Below are positions 44,372 to 52,484 of a stretch of 64,000 nt of DNA, piece by piece. The stretch lies in the NCBI GenBank assembly GCA_045538935.1, contig JAZQEI010000003.1:1-64000 (forward strand). Direction: 5' to 3'. The position numbers and the translations under genes are program-made. Position 1 is the first letter of the stretch; the number at the start of each line of letters is the position of its first letter. Source of the stretch: RGIG3013 sp045538935 (GTDB taxonomy: Bacteria > Bacillota > Clostridia > Oscillospirales > Acutalibacteraceae). The notes below the pieces were generated by a model, which made no database searches, was not told where the DNA came from, and saw nothing but the letters and a program-made list of their open reading frames with translations.

Positions 44372-45213
44372 AATTTAATCTCCTTGTTTTGAACCGATTC
44401 TAGTCCTAAATAAAGAATATTATCTAAAATAGTTTTATATTTTTTTATGGGTAATAGTTCATATGCTCTTTGGGCTTCTATGGCACTTAGCATTATTTTT
44501 TCTTGTAATTTTTCTTTTAGGTCAATGTCATTATCAGCAGACTGACTACTGTAAATTAAGGGGTTGTAGGCGCCTTTTTTTCTATCGGAATTATAGTCTA
44601 CGGCGGCATCGAGTATATAAATATACCTACCTATGCAATACCCTAATCGGTTTAGTACGCGCTTATGTGTACCATCTTCACTGCAAAGCTCAAAAATTTT
44701 GCCGAGTGCTAAAGCCGTAGGGTCTGCAGCCTTGTCTAAATCGTCACACATTTGTTTTTCTAGTTCCGATTGCTTTTGTATATACTCTTTAACCGTTTTT
44801 TCAATAAAAGGATACTCTTTTGCTGCTTTTTTATGCGAAGAAAAATATACAAGTTTTAATATAAAGAAGCCGATTTTTTTAAAAAATTTTTCATCTAAAA
44901 TATTATCACACAGTTTATAATAAAGCATTATAACTGCGGCGGCAGACGGCATATTAAATGTGTCTGTATTTTTACAGTAAACACATTTTTTTAAAGGATT
45001 ACAAGTACAAGTCTTTTTCTCATACTCTATCTTGCCATCATCCATTGCAGCATTAAGCATTGCCAAAAACGCAAAATCATAACTTAAGGTAAATCTTAAA
45101 AGCGGAGTATAACGTTTACCCATTACTTTACAAAGGGTACAGTAAACTGCTTTATAAGTTTCGTATTCGCGTATTTTTAGCTCCGGCTTTTCGGCCTTTA
45201 TAAACCCAAACAC
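44368..45213 (-). CDS. DUF5685 family protein, isoprenoid-synthase-like Asp motifs
   Basis: 281 residues, mostly helical, without signal or membrane segments. N-terminal YETYKAVYCTLCK (Cys25, Cys28) and CTCNPLKKCVYC (Cys69, 71, 77, 80) look like a metal site. Two Asp clusters stand out: D103NILD107 after a YYKL segment, and D202AAVD206-YNSDR. Their form resembles the DxxxD motifs of squalene/phytoene synthases. I see the match in motif style only; the family has no assigned function. First gene of the run that ends with ispH. Confidence 0.8.
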   Translation of the reverse strand: MFGFIKAEKPELKIREYETYKAVYCTLCKVMGKRYTPLLRFTLSYDFAFLAMLNAAMDDGKIEYEKKTCTCNPLKKCVYCKNTDTFNMPSAAAVIMLYYKLCDNILDEKFFKKIGFFILKLVYFSSHKKAAKEYPFIEKTVKEYIQKQSELEKQMCDDLDKAADPTALALGKIFELCSEDGTHKRVLNRLGYCIGRYIYILDAAVDYNSDRKKGAYNPLIYSSQSADNDIDLKEKLQEKIMLSAIEAQRAYELLPIKKYKTILDNILYLGLESVQNKEIKL

Positions 45214-45254
45214 AAAACCACTCCCCTTTTATTTATTTTATCAAATTTTATATT

Positions 45255-45270
45255 CTTATTAGTTAATAAG
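45255..45270. promoter_or_regulatory. Palindrome upstream of the DUF5685 operon
   Basis: CTTATTA-GT-TAATAAG is a perfect 16-bp palindrome about 45 bp before the DUF5685 start, near possible -35/-10 sequences. It is a candidate operator, by position only. Confidence 0.35.
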
Positions 45271-45289
45271 ATGTAAATAATATAGCAAG

Positions 45290-45313
45290 CACGGGACGAT
45301 GTTTCGCCCCGTG
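45290..45313 (-). terminator. Hairpin after oadB
   Basis: CACGGG pairs with CCCGTG around a 12-base loop just after the oadB stop. It lacks a clear T run, so termination is uncertain. Confidence 0.4.
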
Positions 45314-45319
45314 ATTTAA

Positions 45320-46555
45320 TTATCCAAGCATATTTATAAGTACGCCTGCAGCTACTGCAGAACCAATAACGCCTGCAACGTTCGGACCCATTGCGTGCAT
45401 AAGTAAGAAATTGCCGGGGTCTTCTTCTTGACCAACCATTTGCGATACTCTAGCCGCCATAGGCACTGCCGAAACACCAGCAGAACCAATAAGCGGATTA
45501 ACCTTACCGCCTGTAACTAAGTACATGAGTTTGCCGAATAGTACGCCGCCCGCTGTACCAAGCGCAAATGCTACAAGACCCATTAAAACAATTTTTATTG
45601 TGCTCATATTTAGGAAAGTCTGCGCGTTGGTTGTTGCGCCAACAGTTACGCCTAAGAATATTGTAATAATATTCATAAGCTCGTTTTGAGCGGTTTTAGT
45701 AATTCTTTCTACCACACCGCTTTCTCTCATAAGGTTGCCAAGCATAAGCATACCTACTAAAGTAGCAGCATCGGGTAAAAGCACAGAAACAACAACAGTA
45801 ACAACTATTGGGAATATAATCTTTTCGGTCTTAGAAACTGTTCTTAAGGTTTCCATTCTAACCATACGCTCTTTTTTAGTTGTAAGAGCGCGCATTATGG
45901 GCTTTTGAATAAATGGTATAAGCGCCATATACGAATAAGCCGCAACGGCAATTGGTCCTAATAGATGAGGTGCTAGTTTTGTTGCAGTAAATATAGCAGT
46001 AGGGCCGTCGGCACCGCCTATAATACCTATTGCGCCCGCTTCTTGTGGAGTCATACCCAAAGCCAATGCGCCAATGAATGCCACAAATATACCAAGCTGT
46101 GCTGCAGCGCCAAGCAAGAAACTTTTTGGGTTGCTTATTAACGGACCAAAGTCGGTCATACAACCGATACCTAAGAAAATAAGCGGCGGATAAACACCAA
46201 GCTTTACGCCTAAATATAAAATATCTAAAAGGCCGCCATGTAAAACATTACCAACTATAAGTTCGGGCTTACCGTCTATCATCTGCCAATATTCCGAGTT
46301 TAAACTTCCGTCTTCAAAGGTAGATACCCAATACTCCGGATGAAAAAGTCCTGCGCCCGGAAGATTTGTAAGCAACATACCAAAGGCTATTGGTAAAAGT
46401 AGCAATGGTTCAAACTTCTTAGCAATTGCAAGATAAATTAAAAAGCAAGAAACACCTATCATTACAAGGTTTTTCCAACCACCCTCGGCCAAAAATGCCG
46501 AAATACCCGAATCATTAAGTATACCTATTACGGTATCAATAAACTGACTAAACAT
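45320..46555 (-). CDS. Sodium-pumping decarboxylase beta subunit (OadB/GcdB/MmdB)
   Basis: 411 residues, about nine to eleven helices. Family hallmarks are GLLDILYLGVKLGVYPPLIFLGIG, GAIGIIGGADGPTAIF (Na+ site region), and NFLLMHAMGPNVAGVIGSA at the end. The beta subunit couples decarboxylation of a carboxybiotin to Na+ export. It is 11 bp downstream of an OadG-like gene, but the alpha and biotin carrier genes are not in the window, so the substrate (oxaloacetate, methylmalonyl-CoA or glutaconyl-CoA) is open. Confidence 0.93.
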   Translation of the reverse strand: MFSQFIDTVIGILNDSGISAFLAEGGWKNLVMIGVSCFLIYLAIAKKFEPLLLLPIAFGMLLTNLPGAGLFHPEYWVSTFEDGSLNSEYWQMIDGKPELIVGNVLHGGLLDILYLGVKLGVYPPLIFLGIGCMTDFGPLISNPKSFLLGAAAQLGIFVAFIGALALGMTPQEAGAIGIIGGADGPTAIFTATKLAPHLLGPIAVAAYSYMALIPFIQKPIMRALTTKKERMVRMETLRTVSKTEKIIFPIVVTVVVSVLLPDAATLVGMLMLGNLMRESGVVERITKTAQNELMNIITIFLGVTVGATTNAQTFLNMSTIKIVLMGLVAFALGTAGGVLFGKLMYLVTGGKVNPLIGSAGVSAVPMAARVSQMVGQEEDPGNFLLMHAMGPNVAGVIGSAVAAGVLINMLG

Positions 46556-46566
46556 AATGCCTCACC

Positions 46567-46926
46567 CTAAAATGCTCTTGTGTTTTCAATAAGGCCCGAA
46601 AGTGCCCAAATATTTTTGGTGCCTTTTGCTGCCTTAACAGATTTTATAACCGGTTTTATATTTGTGCCCTCGTACATTGAAGCTACTGCAGCAGCTATGA
46701 CAGCTATTATTTCATCATCGTCTGTTACAGTAGGAACAACCGAAGTTACCGGCAGACTTTTTGCAGCTTTTACCTCTTTAGTGCCATCTTTATTTTCTAA
46801 CTTTTTAACCTTAGAAAAAATAGAAAAGCAAGAAATAATTAAAACAAGCAAAACAAGCATTAAAAACACTATTGCCACTCCTGTAAATGTAACATTTGCA
46901 CCTAAATTAAACAAATTTTCAGACAT
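46567..46926 (-). CDS. OadG-like small subunit of a sodium-pumping decarboxylase
   Basis: 119 residues from ATG 46926, with TTGGAG upstream. One N-terminal helix with the OadG-like GVAIVFLMLVLLVLIISCFS, then a charged linker and a segment DDDEIIAVIAAAVASM typical of OadG-related proteins. It would bridge the beta subunit and the soluble carboxyltransferase. First gene of a two-gene unit with oadB. Confidence 0.8.
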   Translation of the reverse strand: MSENLFNLGANVTFTGVAIVFLMLVLLVLIISCFSIFSKVKKLENKDGTKEVKAAKSLPVTSVVPTVTDDDEIIAVIAAAVASMYEGTNIKPVIKSVKAAKGTKNIWALSGLIENTRAF

Positions 46927-47052
46927 AGCGCACACTCCAAAAAATATTTATATTATAGGGATAGTTAGAATAAAACTATACCCCGCCATTTTACTAAAAT
47001 ATTATATCGCACTTTGTAAAAATTAGCAACCTTTATTTTTAAATTTTTAAAA

Positions 47053-47085
47053 TAAAATCACCCCAAAATTTTGAGGTGATTTGTT
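47053..47085 (-). terminator. Terminator of ackA-galK
   Basis: AAATCACC-C-CAAAA pairs with TTTTG-A-GGTGATTT, with a minus-strand T-rich tail, 10 bp after the galK stop. Confidence 0.8.
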
Positions 47086-47094
47086 TTATATGTT

Positions 47095-48366
47095 TTATTT
47101 AATTTCGTATCCGCCAACCGAGCGAATTTTTAGTATGTAGCAGCTACCCTCTCCAAAAAATGCTTCAATATAATCTTTATAAGCATCTACCATATCGTCG
47201 GGTACAAAAGCTTGAATTGTTCCTGCAAAGCCACCGCCGTGAACACGGCAAGCGCCTTTACCGTCTAAAAACTTCTTAGTAAGTGCTAGTGCTAATGATA
47301 CGCCTTGCTCACTTACATCGGAATTAGAGTAAACGTTTTGCAAATACATAAACGATGACTCACCCGAAGCGTTTATAAGTTTTAAGAAACCGTCAAAATC
47401 TCCGGCCTTTAATGCTTCTTTTTCTTTTAACGCCTTGTCGTTATCACCAAAGAAGTGTATTGCTCTAAGTATTGCTCTGTCACCACAGTCATCACGAAGT
47501 TTTGGAATTGCTTTGTAAAACTCATTCTCATCAACATCGCGCAAAAAGTCTTTGCCCAAAGCATTACTGATTTTGCGACATTCTATTGTAATATCGGCAT
47601 AGTCACCGGTTAAGTTTGCGTGATTACCGCCGGTATTTACAATACAAAGCTTGTGCTTATACGAATTTAAATCAAGCTCAACCTTTTCGATTACGGGGTT
47701 TTGTGGGTCTTTAAAATCCATACCCGTAAAGCCGCCTACAGAGCTTGCCATTTGGTCTAACATTCCGCAAGGTTTGCCAAAATAGCGGCTCTCTGACTTT
47801 TGCGACATTTTAGCAATTTCTACTGCCGATACCGAAGAATCGTTATACAAACCGTTTATAATATTGCCTATAAGCACTTCAAATGCCGCAGAGGACGATA
47901 GTCCCGAGCCCTTCAAAACATTAGAGGTTGTGTAGGCATCGAATCCGCCAATATTAGCGCCATTTTGTTTAAAGAACGCAAGCATACCTCTAATTAAAGC
48001 TATTGCCTTACCCTCTTCCGCCTCTTTTATTTCAAGGTCTGTTATATCTACTGTGTCCATATTAAAGCCTTTAGACTTTATGCGAACTGTGTTACTATCA
48101 TTAGCGGAAACAATAGCAATAACGTCTAAATTAACGCTACCTGTTAAAACTCTGCCGTGCTGATGGTCGGTATGGTTGCCGCCCACCTCGGTTCTACCGG
48201 GGGCAGAGAAAATTCTAATATTATCCCTCTCGCCATAAAGCGCCAAAAATTCATCGCAAGCATCTAAATAACGCTCTCTTGCATGTAAAACATCATCATA
48301 CAATAAAGCAAAATCGTTATCAAAACCGCCGTCTTGAATTTTAGACTTAATTTGCTGTAAATTCAT
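47095..48366 (-). CDS. galK: Galactokinase
   Basis: 423 residues from ATG 48366, with AAGAGG upstream. GHMP kinase motifs: APGRTEVGGNHTDHQHGRV (galactokinase signature), LKGSGLSSSAAFEVLIG (ATP loop), and C-terminal CRVHGGGFAGTIQAF. It phosphorylates galactose at C1. It follows ackA by about 30 bp and ends at a terminator, so the two are likely co-transcribed. galE and galT are not in the window. Confidence 0.95.
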   Translation of the reverse strand: MNLQQIKSKIQDGGFDNDFALLYDDVLHARERYLDACDEFLALYGERDNIRIFSAPGRTEVGGNHTDHQHGRVLTGSVNLDVIAIVSANDSNTVRIKSKGFNMDTVDITDLEIKEAEEGKAIALIRGMLAFFKQNGANIGGFDAYTTSNVLKGSGLSSSAAFEVLIGNIINGLYNDSSVSAVEIAKMSQKSESRYFGKPCGMLDQMASSVGGFTGMDFKDPQNPVIEKVELDLNSYKHKLCIVNTGGNHANLTGDYADITIECRKISNALGKDFLRDVDENEFYKAIPKLRDDCGDRAILRAIHFFGDNDKALKEKEALKAGDFDGFLKLINASGESSFMYLQNVYSNSDVSEQGVSLALALTKKFLDGKGACRVHGGGFAGTIQAFVPDDMVDAYKDYIEAFFGEGSCYILKIRSVGGYEIK

Positions 48367-48397
48367 AAACAATACCTCTTAAACTGGCTAGCAATTT

Positions 48398-49606
48398 TTA
48401 TTTATTAGCAAGTGCTAATGCATCACGAGCAATAACAAGCTCTTCGTTTGTAGGAATAACATATACCGCTACCTTAGATGCATCGGTTGATAATTTTAAG
48501 GTTCTGCCCTTAGCACGCATATTTGCGTTGTTATATTCTTTATCAAAATCAAGGCCTAAGAATGCAAAGTTTTCGCATACTTGCTCACGTAAATCTGCAT
48601 TGTTTTCGCCTAAACCACCGGTAAATACAATAGCATCTACACCATTCATTGCAGCAGCATATGAACCTATAAACTTAACTATTTGATAACGCTGAATTTC
48701 TAACGATAATGCAGCACGCTTGTGACCCTTTGCTGCGGCATCACAAATATCACGGTTATCGTTAGAAAGTCCCGAAATACCTAATGCTCCCGACTTTTTG
48801 TTGAGCATAGTATCCATTTGGTCGGGTGTTAAGCCCTCTTTTTTAGCAATGTAGTTAACAACTGTAGGATCAAGGTCGCCTGCACGGGTACCCATCATAA
48901 AGCCACCGAGCGGAGAAAGACCCATAGATGTATCTACGCACTTACCGCCGTCTACTGCAGTTATTGAACAGCCGTTGCCTAAGTGACAAGTAATAATTTT
49001 AAGATCCTTTATATCTTTGCCCATTTGCTTAGCACAAGCATCACTTACAAAACGGTGCGATGTGCCGTGTGCACCGTAACGTCTTACGCCATACTTTTCA
49101 TAATACTCGTAAGGTACGGGGAAAATGTATGCTTTTTCAGGCATTGTCTGATGGAAAGATGTGTCAAACACAGCAACCTGAGGAACATCTTCGCCAAAAG
49201 CCTTAACGCAAGCACGCATTGCCAAAACGTGTGCGGGGTTGTGAAGAGGAGCCAATTCGCCGAGCTCGTCAATCTTCTTAATAACATCTTCGTTTATAAG
49301 AACCGACTTATCGAAAACGTCACCGCCCTGAACTACACGGTGGCCGATTGCGCTAACCTCACTTAAAGAATCAATAACCTTTGCGTCACTCTTGGTTAAA
49401 GCAAAAACAACAGCCTCAAAAGCTTCGGCATGAGTAGGCATAGGTATTTCAGCTACATACTCTCTGCCATCGGCTGCCTTGTGCTCAATATTACCGCCGG
49501 GGCCAATACGCTCACATATACCTTTTGCAAGCACCTCTTCGTTTTGCATATCAATTAACTGATACTTAAGCGAAGAGCTTCCTGCGTTAACAACAAATAT
49601 CTTCAT
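48398..49606 (-). CDS. ackA: Acetate kinase
   Basis: 402 residues from ATG 49606, with GAGGAG upstream; an ATG nine codons earlier has no site. ASKHA features are VVNAGSSSLKYQL, GHRVVQGGD, YGAHGTSHRFV, ITCHLGNGCSI, and FTGGLGENN. It makes ATP and acetate from acetyl phosphate, the main fermentative ATP step. pta is not next to it. Divergent from tmcAL with an AT-rich palindromic promoter region between them. Confidence 0.97.
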   Translation of the reverse strand: MKIFVVNAGSSSLKYQLIDMQNEEVLAKGICERIGPGGNIEHKAADGREYVAEIPMPTHAEAFEAVVFALTKSDAKVIDSLSEVSAIGHRVVQGGDVFDKSVLINEDVIKKIDELGELAPLHNPAHVLAMRACVKAFGEDVPQVAVFDTSFHQTMPEKAYIFPVPYEYYEKYGVRRYGAHGTSHRFVSDACAKQMGKDIKDLKIITCHLGNGCSITAVDGGKCVDTSMGLSPLGGFMMGTRAGDLDPTVVNYIAKKEGLTPDQMDTMLNKKSGALGISGLSNDNRDICDAAAKGHKRAALSLEIQRYQIVKFIGSYAAAMNGVDAIVFTGGLGENNADLREQVCENFAFLGLDFDKEYNNANMRAKGRTLKLSTDASKVAVYVIPTNEELVIARDALALANK

Positions 49607-49640
49607 ACTTTTCTCCTCTTTCTCTTTCCTCATAAAATAA

Positions 49641-49680
49641 ATATTGATATATTTTATGAAATAAAGTAAAATATCAATAT
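49641..49680. promoter_or_regulatory. Palindromic overlapping divergent promoters (ackA / tmcAL)
   Basis: ATATTGATAT (49641-49650) and ATATCAATAT (49671-49680) form a perfect 10-bp inverted repeat with a 20-base centre. On the plus strand TTGATA 49644, 17 bp, TAAAAT 49667 points to tmcAL. On the minus strand TTGATA (49672-49677), 15 bp, TAAAAT (49651-49656) points to ackA. The two promoters occupy the same 35 bp. Confidence 0.6.
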
Positions 49681-49735
49681 ATATAATAACTCAGAGTAAC
49701 AAATATTTCAAGTTTTTTATAAAGAAAGTGATTTA

Positions 49736-50899
49736 ATGAAAATTTGCGGTGTTATAGCCGAGTTTAATCCGCTTCATAACGGCCACAAATATTTAATAGA
49801 AACCGCTAAAAGCAGTGCCGACGTAGTTGTTTGCGCTTTAAGCGGCAGTTTTGTTCAACGCGGTGAGCCTGCATTTATTTCTAAATGGGACCGTACCAGA
49901 TTAGCTCTTAGTATAGGTTGTGATTTATGCTTAGAGCTACCTACCCCATGGTCTATGTCGGCCGCGGCAAATTTTGCTTTTGGCGCAGTAGGTTTGCTTG
50001 TATCGGTCGGTATTGACACATTGGTTTTTGGCAGTGAGTGCGGAGATATCGATTTGCTTTTAAAAACCGCCGATATATTAGAAAGTACTCAATTTTCCGA
50101 AAAAGTAAAAAAGCATTTATCAGACGGTAAAACCTTTGCAATGGCTAGACAATGTGCTATGGAAGAAACCGACAAAAAATGCAGTATTGTGTTGCAAACA
50201 GCAAACGATACGTTAGCCTTAGAATACATTTTAGCGGCAAGAAAGATTAAGGCTAATATTAAGTTTTTAGCTATAAAAAGAATAGGCGCAATGCACGATT
50301 CTGATGTTTTAGACTCTACTGTATCGGCAAGTTTTATAAGGCAAAACCGAATATTTTCAGAAGAAACTATGCCACCCGAATGTGCTAACTTATTAAATAC
50401 CTTAGATGCAAATGGTCATATAACCGATTACACTAAATTAGATAACGCTGTTCTTAGCGTATTACGGTTAAAAGAGGAGTCTGAATTTTCAAATTTGCCC
50501 GATATTAGCGAGGGACTTGAAAACCGCCTTATTAAAGCAGTAAAAACCGCCGGCAATTTAGAGGAGCTTATATTCTCGGTAAAATCTAAGCGCTACACAC
50601 TAGCAAGAATAAGACGCCTTTGTATGAGTTTATTTTTAGGTTTAGATAATTCATTCTATTTTAAATCTGTGCCATTCATCCGTCCGCTTGGGTTTAATAA
50701 ATTGGGTGAAAAAGTTTTAAAATCGGCCTCAAAAGGAAATGTACCAATACTCAGTAAGGCCAGTAACATAGAAAGTCTTGATGAATTTGCTAAAAAGGCC
50801 TTCTATGCCGAGCAAAGAGCCACAGATATATTTGCACTTATGTTAAAAAATCCTCTTCCCACAGGGCTAGACTACACACAAAAAATAATAAAACTATAA
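49736..50899 (+). CDS. tmcAL: tRNA(Met) cytidine acetate ligase
   Basis: 387 residues. It begins with CGVIAEFNPLHNGHKYLIE, the nucleotidyltransferase HxGH motif (HNGH, 14-17), followed by SGSFVQRGEPAFISKWDR, as in B. subtilis TmcAL (YlbM). It adds an acetyl group to N4 of C34 in elongator tRNA-Met using ATP and acetate. This is of interest because it is divergent from acetate kinase. The ATG follows AAAGAAAGTGA. 13 bp upstream of the next gene. Confidence 0.92.
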   Translation: MKICGVIAEFNPLHNGHKYLIETAKSSADVVVCALSGSFVQRGEPAFISKWDRTRLALSIGCDLCLELPTPWSMSAAANFAFGAVGLLVSVGIDTLVFGSECGDIDLLLKTADILESTQFSEKVKKHLSDGKTFAMARQCAMEETDKKCSIVLQTANDTLALEYILAARKIKANIKFLAIKRIGAMHDSDVLDSTVSASFIRQNRIFSEETMPPECANLLNTLDANGHITDYTKLDNAVLSVLRLKEESEFSNLPDISEGLENRLIKAVKTAGNLEELIFSVKSKRYTLARIRRLCMSLFLGLDNSFYFKSVPFIRPLGFNKLGEKVLKSASKGNVPILSKASNIESLDEFAKKAFYAEQRATDIFALMLKNPLPTGLDYTQKIIKL

Positions 50900-50912
50900 A
50901 GGAGTTTTATGA

Positions 50913-51842
50913 ATGATAACCAACCAAATAATAGATTATAAGGATTATGGAAAATGTCTTAAAATATCTAACGGCATTATAGATGCTATTGTAACTTTAG
51001 ATGTAGGCCCCAGAATTATTTACTTTGGCTTTGTAAACGGCGATAATATAATGAATAACCAAAAACAAAGATTTGCCCCGGTTAAAGGCGAAGACTTTGA
51101 TAAGCACTATTACAAGGGCGCTATGTGGCAAAACTTTGGTGGTCACAGACTTTGGACCTCGCCCGAGAACTCCCCTACTACATATTATCCCGACTGCGAA
51201 CCGGTTGAATATACCATAACCGAAAACGGTGCAATATTTACACCAAAGCCGCAAAACGAAAATGGCATTGCAATGCAAATAGAAATTATAATGTCAAAAA
51301 ACAGTACCGATATGACAGTTTCGCACAAAATTACAAACATATCTAACGAAGCTAAAAAATTCAGCCTTTGGGCACTTTCGGTTGCGGCAGAGGACGGAAT
51401 TGAGATTATACCAACCAACACCGAAAACACCGGACTTCTTCCAAACAGACTTATGGTAATTTGGCCATATACCGATATGCAAGACGAAAGAATATTTATT
51501 GGTAATAAGTATGTTACCATACACCAAAAAGATATAAAAAAGAACATTAAACTCGGCTTTGCTTTAGACGAGGGTAAGGCGTACTATGTTAAGGGTGAAA
51601 GCGTATTTTGTGTTAAGTACGATACCTTTCACAAAACCAAAGAATACCCCGATTTTGGAGTATCGTTTGAAACATATTCTAACGACTTTTTTACCGAAAT
51701 CGAAACACTTAGCGAGTTAAAAGACGTAGCCCCCGGTGCCACCGCCACACATAACGAATATTGGTCGCTTTACAAAAAGCCCTGTGATTTTGATGAGAGA
51801 AACGAAGAATCAATAGAAAACTTTATAAATAATTTAAAATAG
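50913..51842 (+). CDS. DUF4380/aldose-epimerase-like protein
   Basis: 309 residues from ATG 50913, chosen because the ATG four bases earlier is out of frame. A beta-sandwich pattern like galactose mutarotases: NGIIDAIVTLDVGPRIIYFGF, WQNFGGHRLWTSPE, and MTVSHKITNIS. It resembles DUF4380. It could bind or isomerise a sugar, but the catalytic His/Glu pair of aldose 1-epimerases is not evident to me. Probably co-transcribed with tmcAL. Confidence 0.7.
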   Translation: MITNQIIDYKDYGKCLKISNGIIDAIVTLDVGPRIIYFGFVNGDNIMNNQKQRFAPVKGEDFDKHYYKGAMWQNFGGHRLWTSPENSPTTYYPDCEPVEYTITENGAIFTPKPQNENGIAMQIEIIMSKNSTDMTVSHKITNISNEAKKFSLWALSVAAEDGIEIIPTNTENTGLLPNRLMVIWPYTDMQDERIFIGNKYVTIHQKDIKKNIKLGFALDEGKAYYVKGESVFCVKYDTFHKTKEYPDFGVSFETYSNDFFTEIETLSELKDVAPGATATHNEYWSLYKKPCDFDERNEESIENFINNLK

Positions 51843-51856
51843 CACAAACAAAAATA

Positions 51857-51898
51857 AAACACCCTCCGCAAAATAAATTTGCAGAGGGTGTTGTTTTA
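51857..51898. terminator. Bidirectional terminator
   Basis: AAACACCCTC and GCAAA pair with TTTGC and GAGGGTGTT around ATAAA, with A and T runs on both sides of convergent genes. Confidence 0.85.
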
Positions 51899-51908
51899 TT
51901 GCTTAATA

Positions 51909-52484
51909 TTAATCTGTCCAGTTGTTTGTGTCGGTTAAAACTGTGGCAGATAAAAAGTCGTTAATAAAGAAAAAGTCTAAACGAATATTATCAAAGGTAT
52001 AAGAAAGCACCTTTGCGTTTTTATCGGAAGCAGGTAAGAAATACAGTTGCTCGGCCGTTGCGTTAGATAGCGTACCCTCAGCCGAGATAGCATCTTGTAC
52101 ATCTTGCGGCATTGTAATGCCAACCTCAAAATCGTAGGCGGTATCGAAGCTTATTATTACCGATATTCCCTTATCTTTTTTTGCTTTTTCGTAATAATAA
52201 AGCAGATTTCCGCCATCTAAGCGTACAGTAAGGTTGCCTTCTATGCGGTTTAGCTCTACAAAATGCTCGTGGTCCCCTGCATCTATTGTTCTGCCATCAC
52301 CGTAATATTCGGTTAATTGTTTTTCAGAAGTACCTAGCGCAGCAAAATCTATCTCGGGTATTTTGCCTAGTTTTGCATAGTACTGAACATCTACGGTGTG
52401 CTCTGTTTTTTTGTTATTGTTTTTACAACCCACAAATGAGCAAGCTATAAACAAACATAAAATAATGCTTATTATTTTTTTCAT
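51909..52484 (-). CDS. Small lipoprotein of unknown function
   Basis: 191 residues with a lipoprotein signal (IILCLFIACSFVGC, Cys20) and a compact beta-rich remainder. I do not recognise a family. It overlaps the pncB stop by 4 bp (ATGA), so it is translated from the same transcript as cotH-like and pncB. A role at the outer membrane face is implied by the lipobox only. Confidence 0.75.
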   Translation of the reverse strand: MKKIISIILCLFIACSFVGCKNNNKKTEHTVDVQYYAKLGKIPEIDFAALGTSEKQLTEYYGDGRTIDAGDHEHFVELNRIEGNLTVRLDGGNLLYYYEKAKKDKGISVIISFDTAYDFEVGITMPQDVQDAISAEGTLSNATAEQLYFLPASDKNAKVLSYTFDNIRLDFFFINDFLSATVLTDTNNWTD

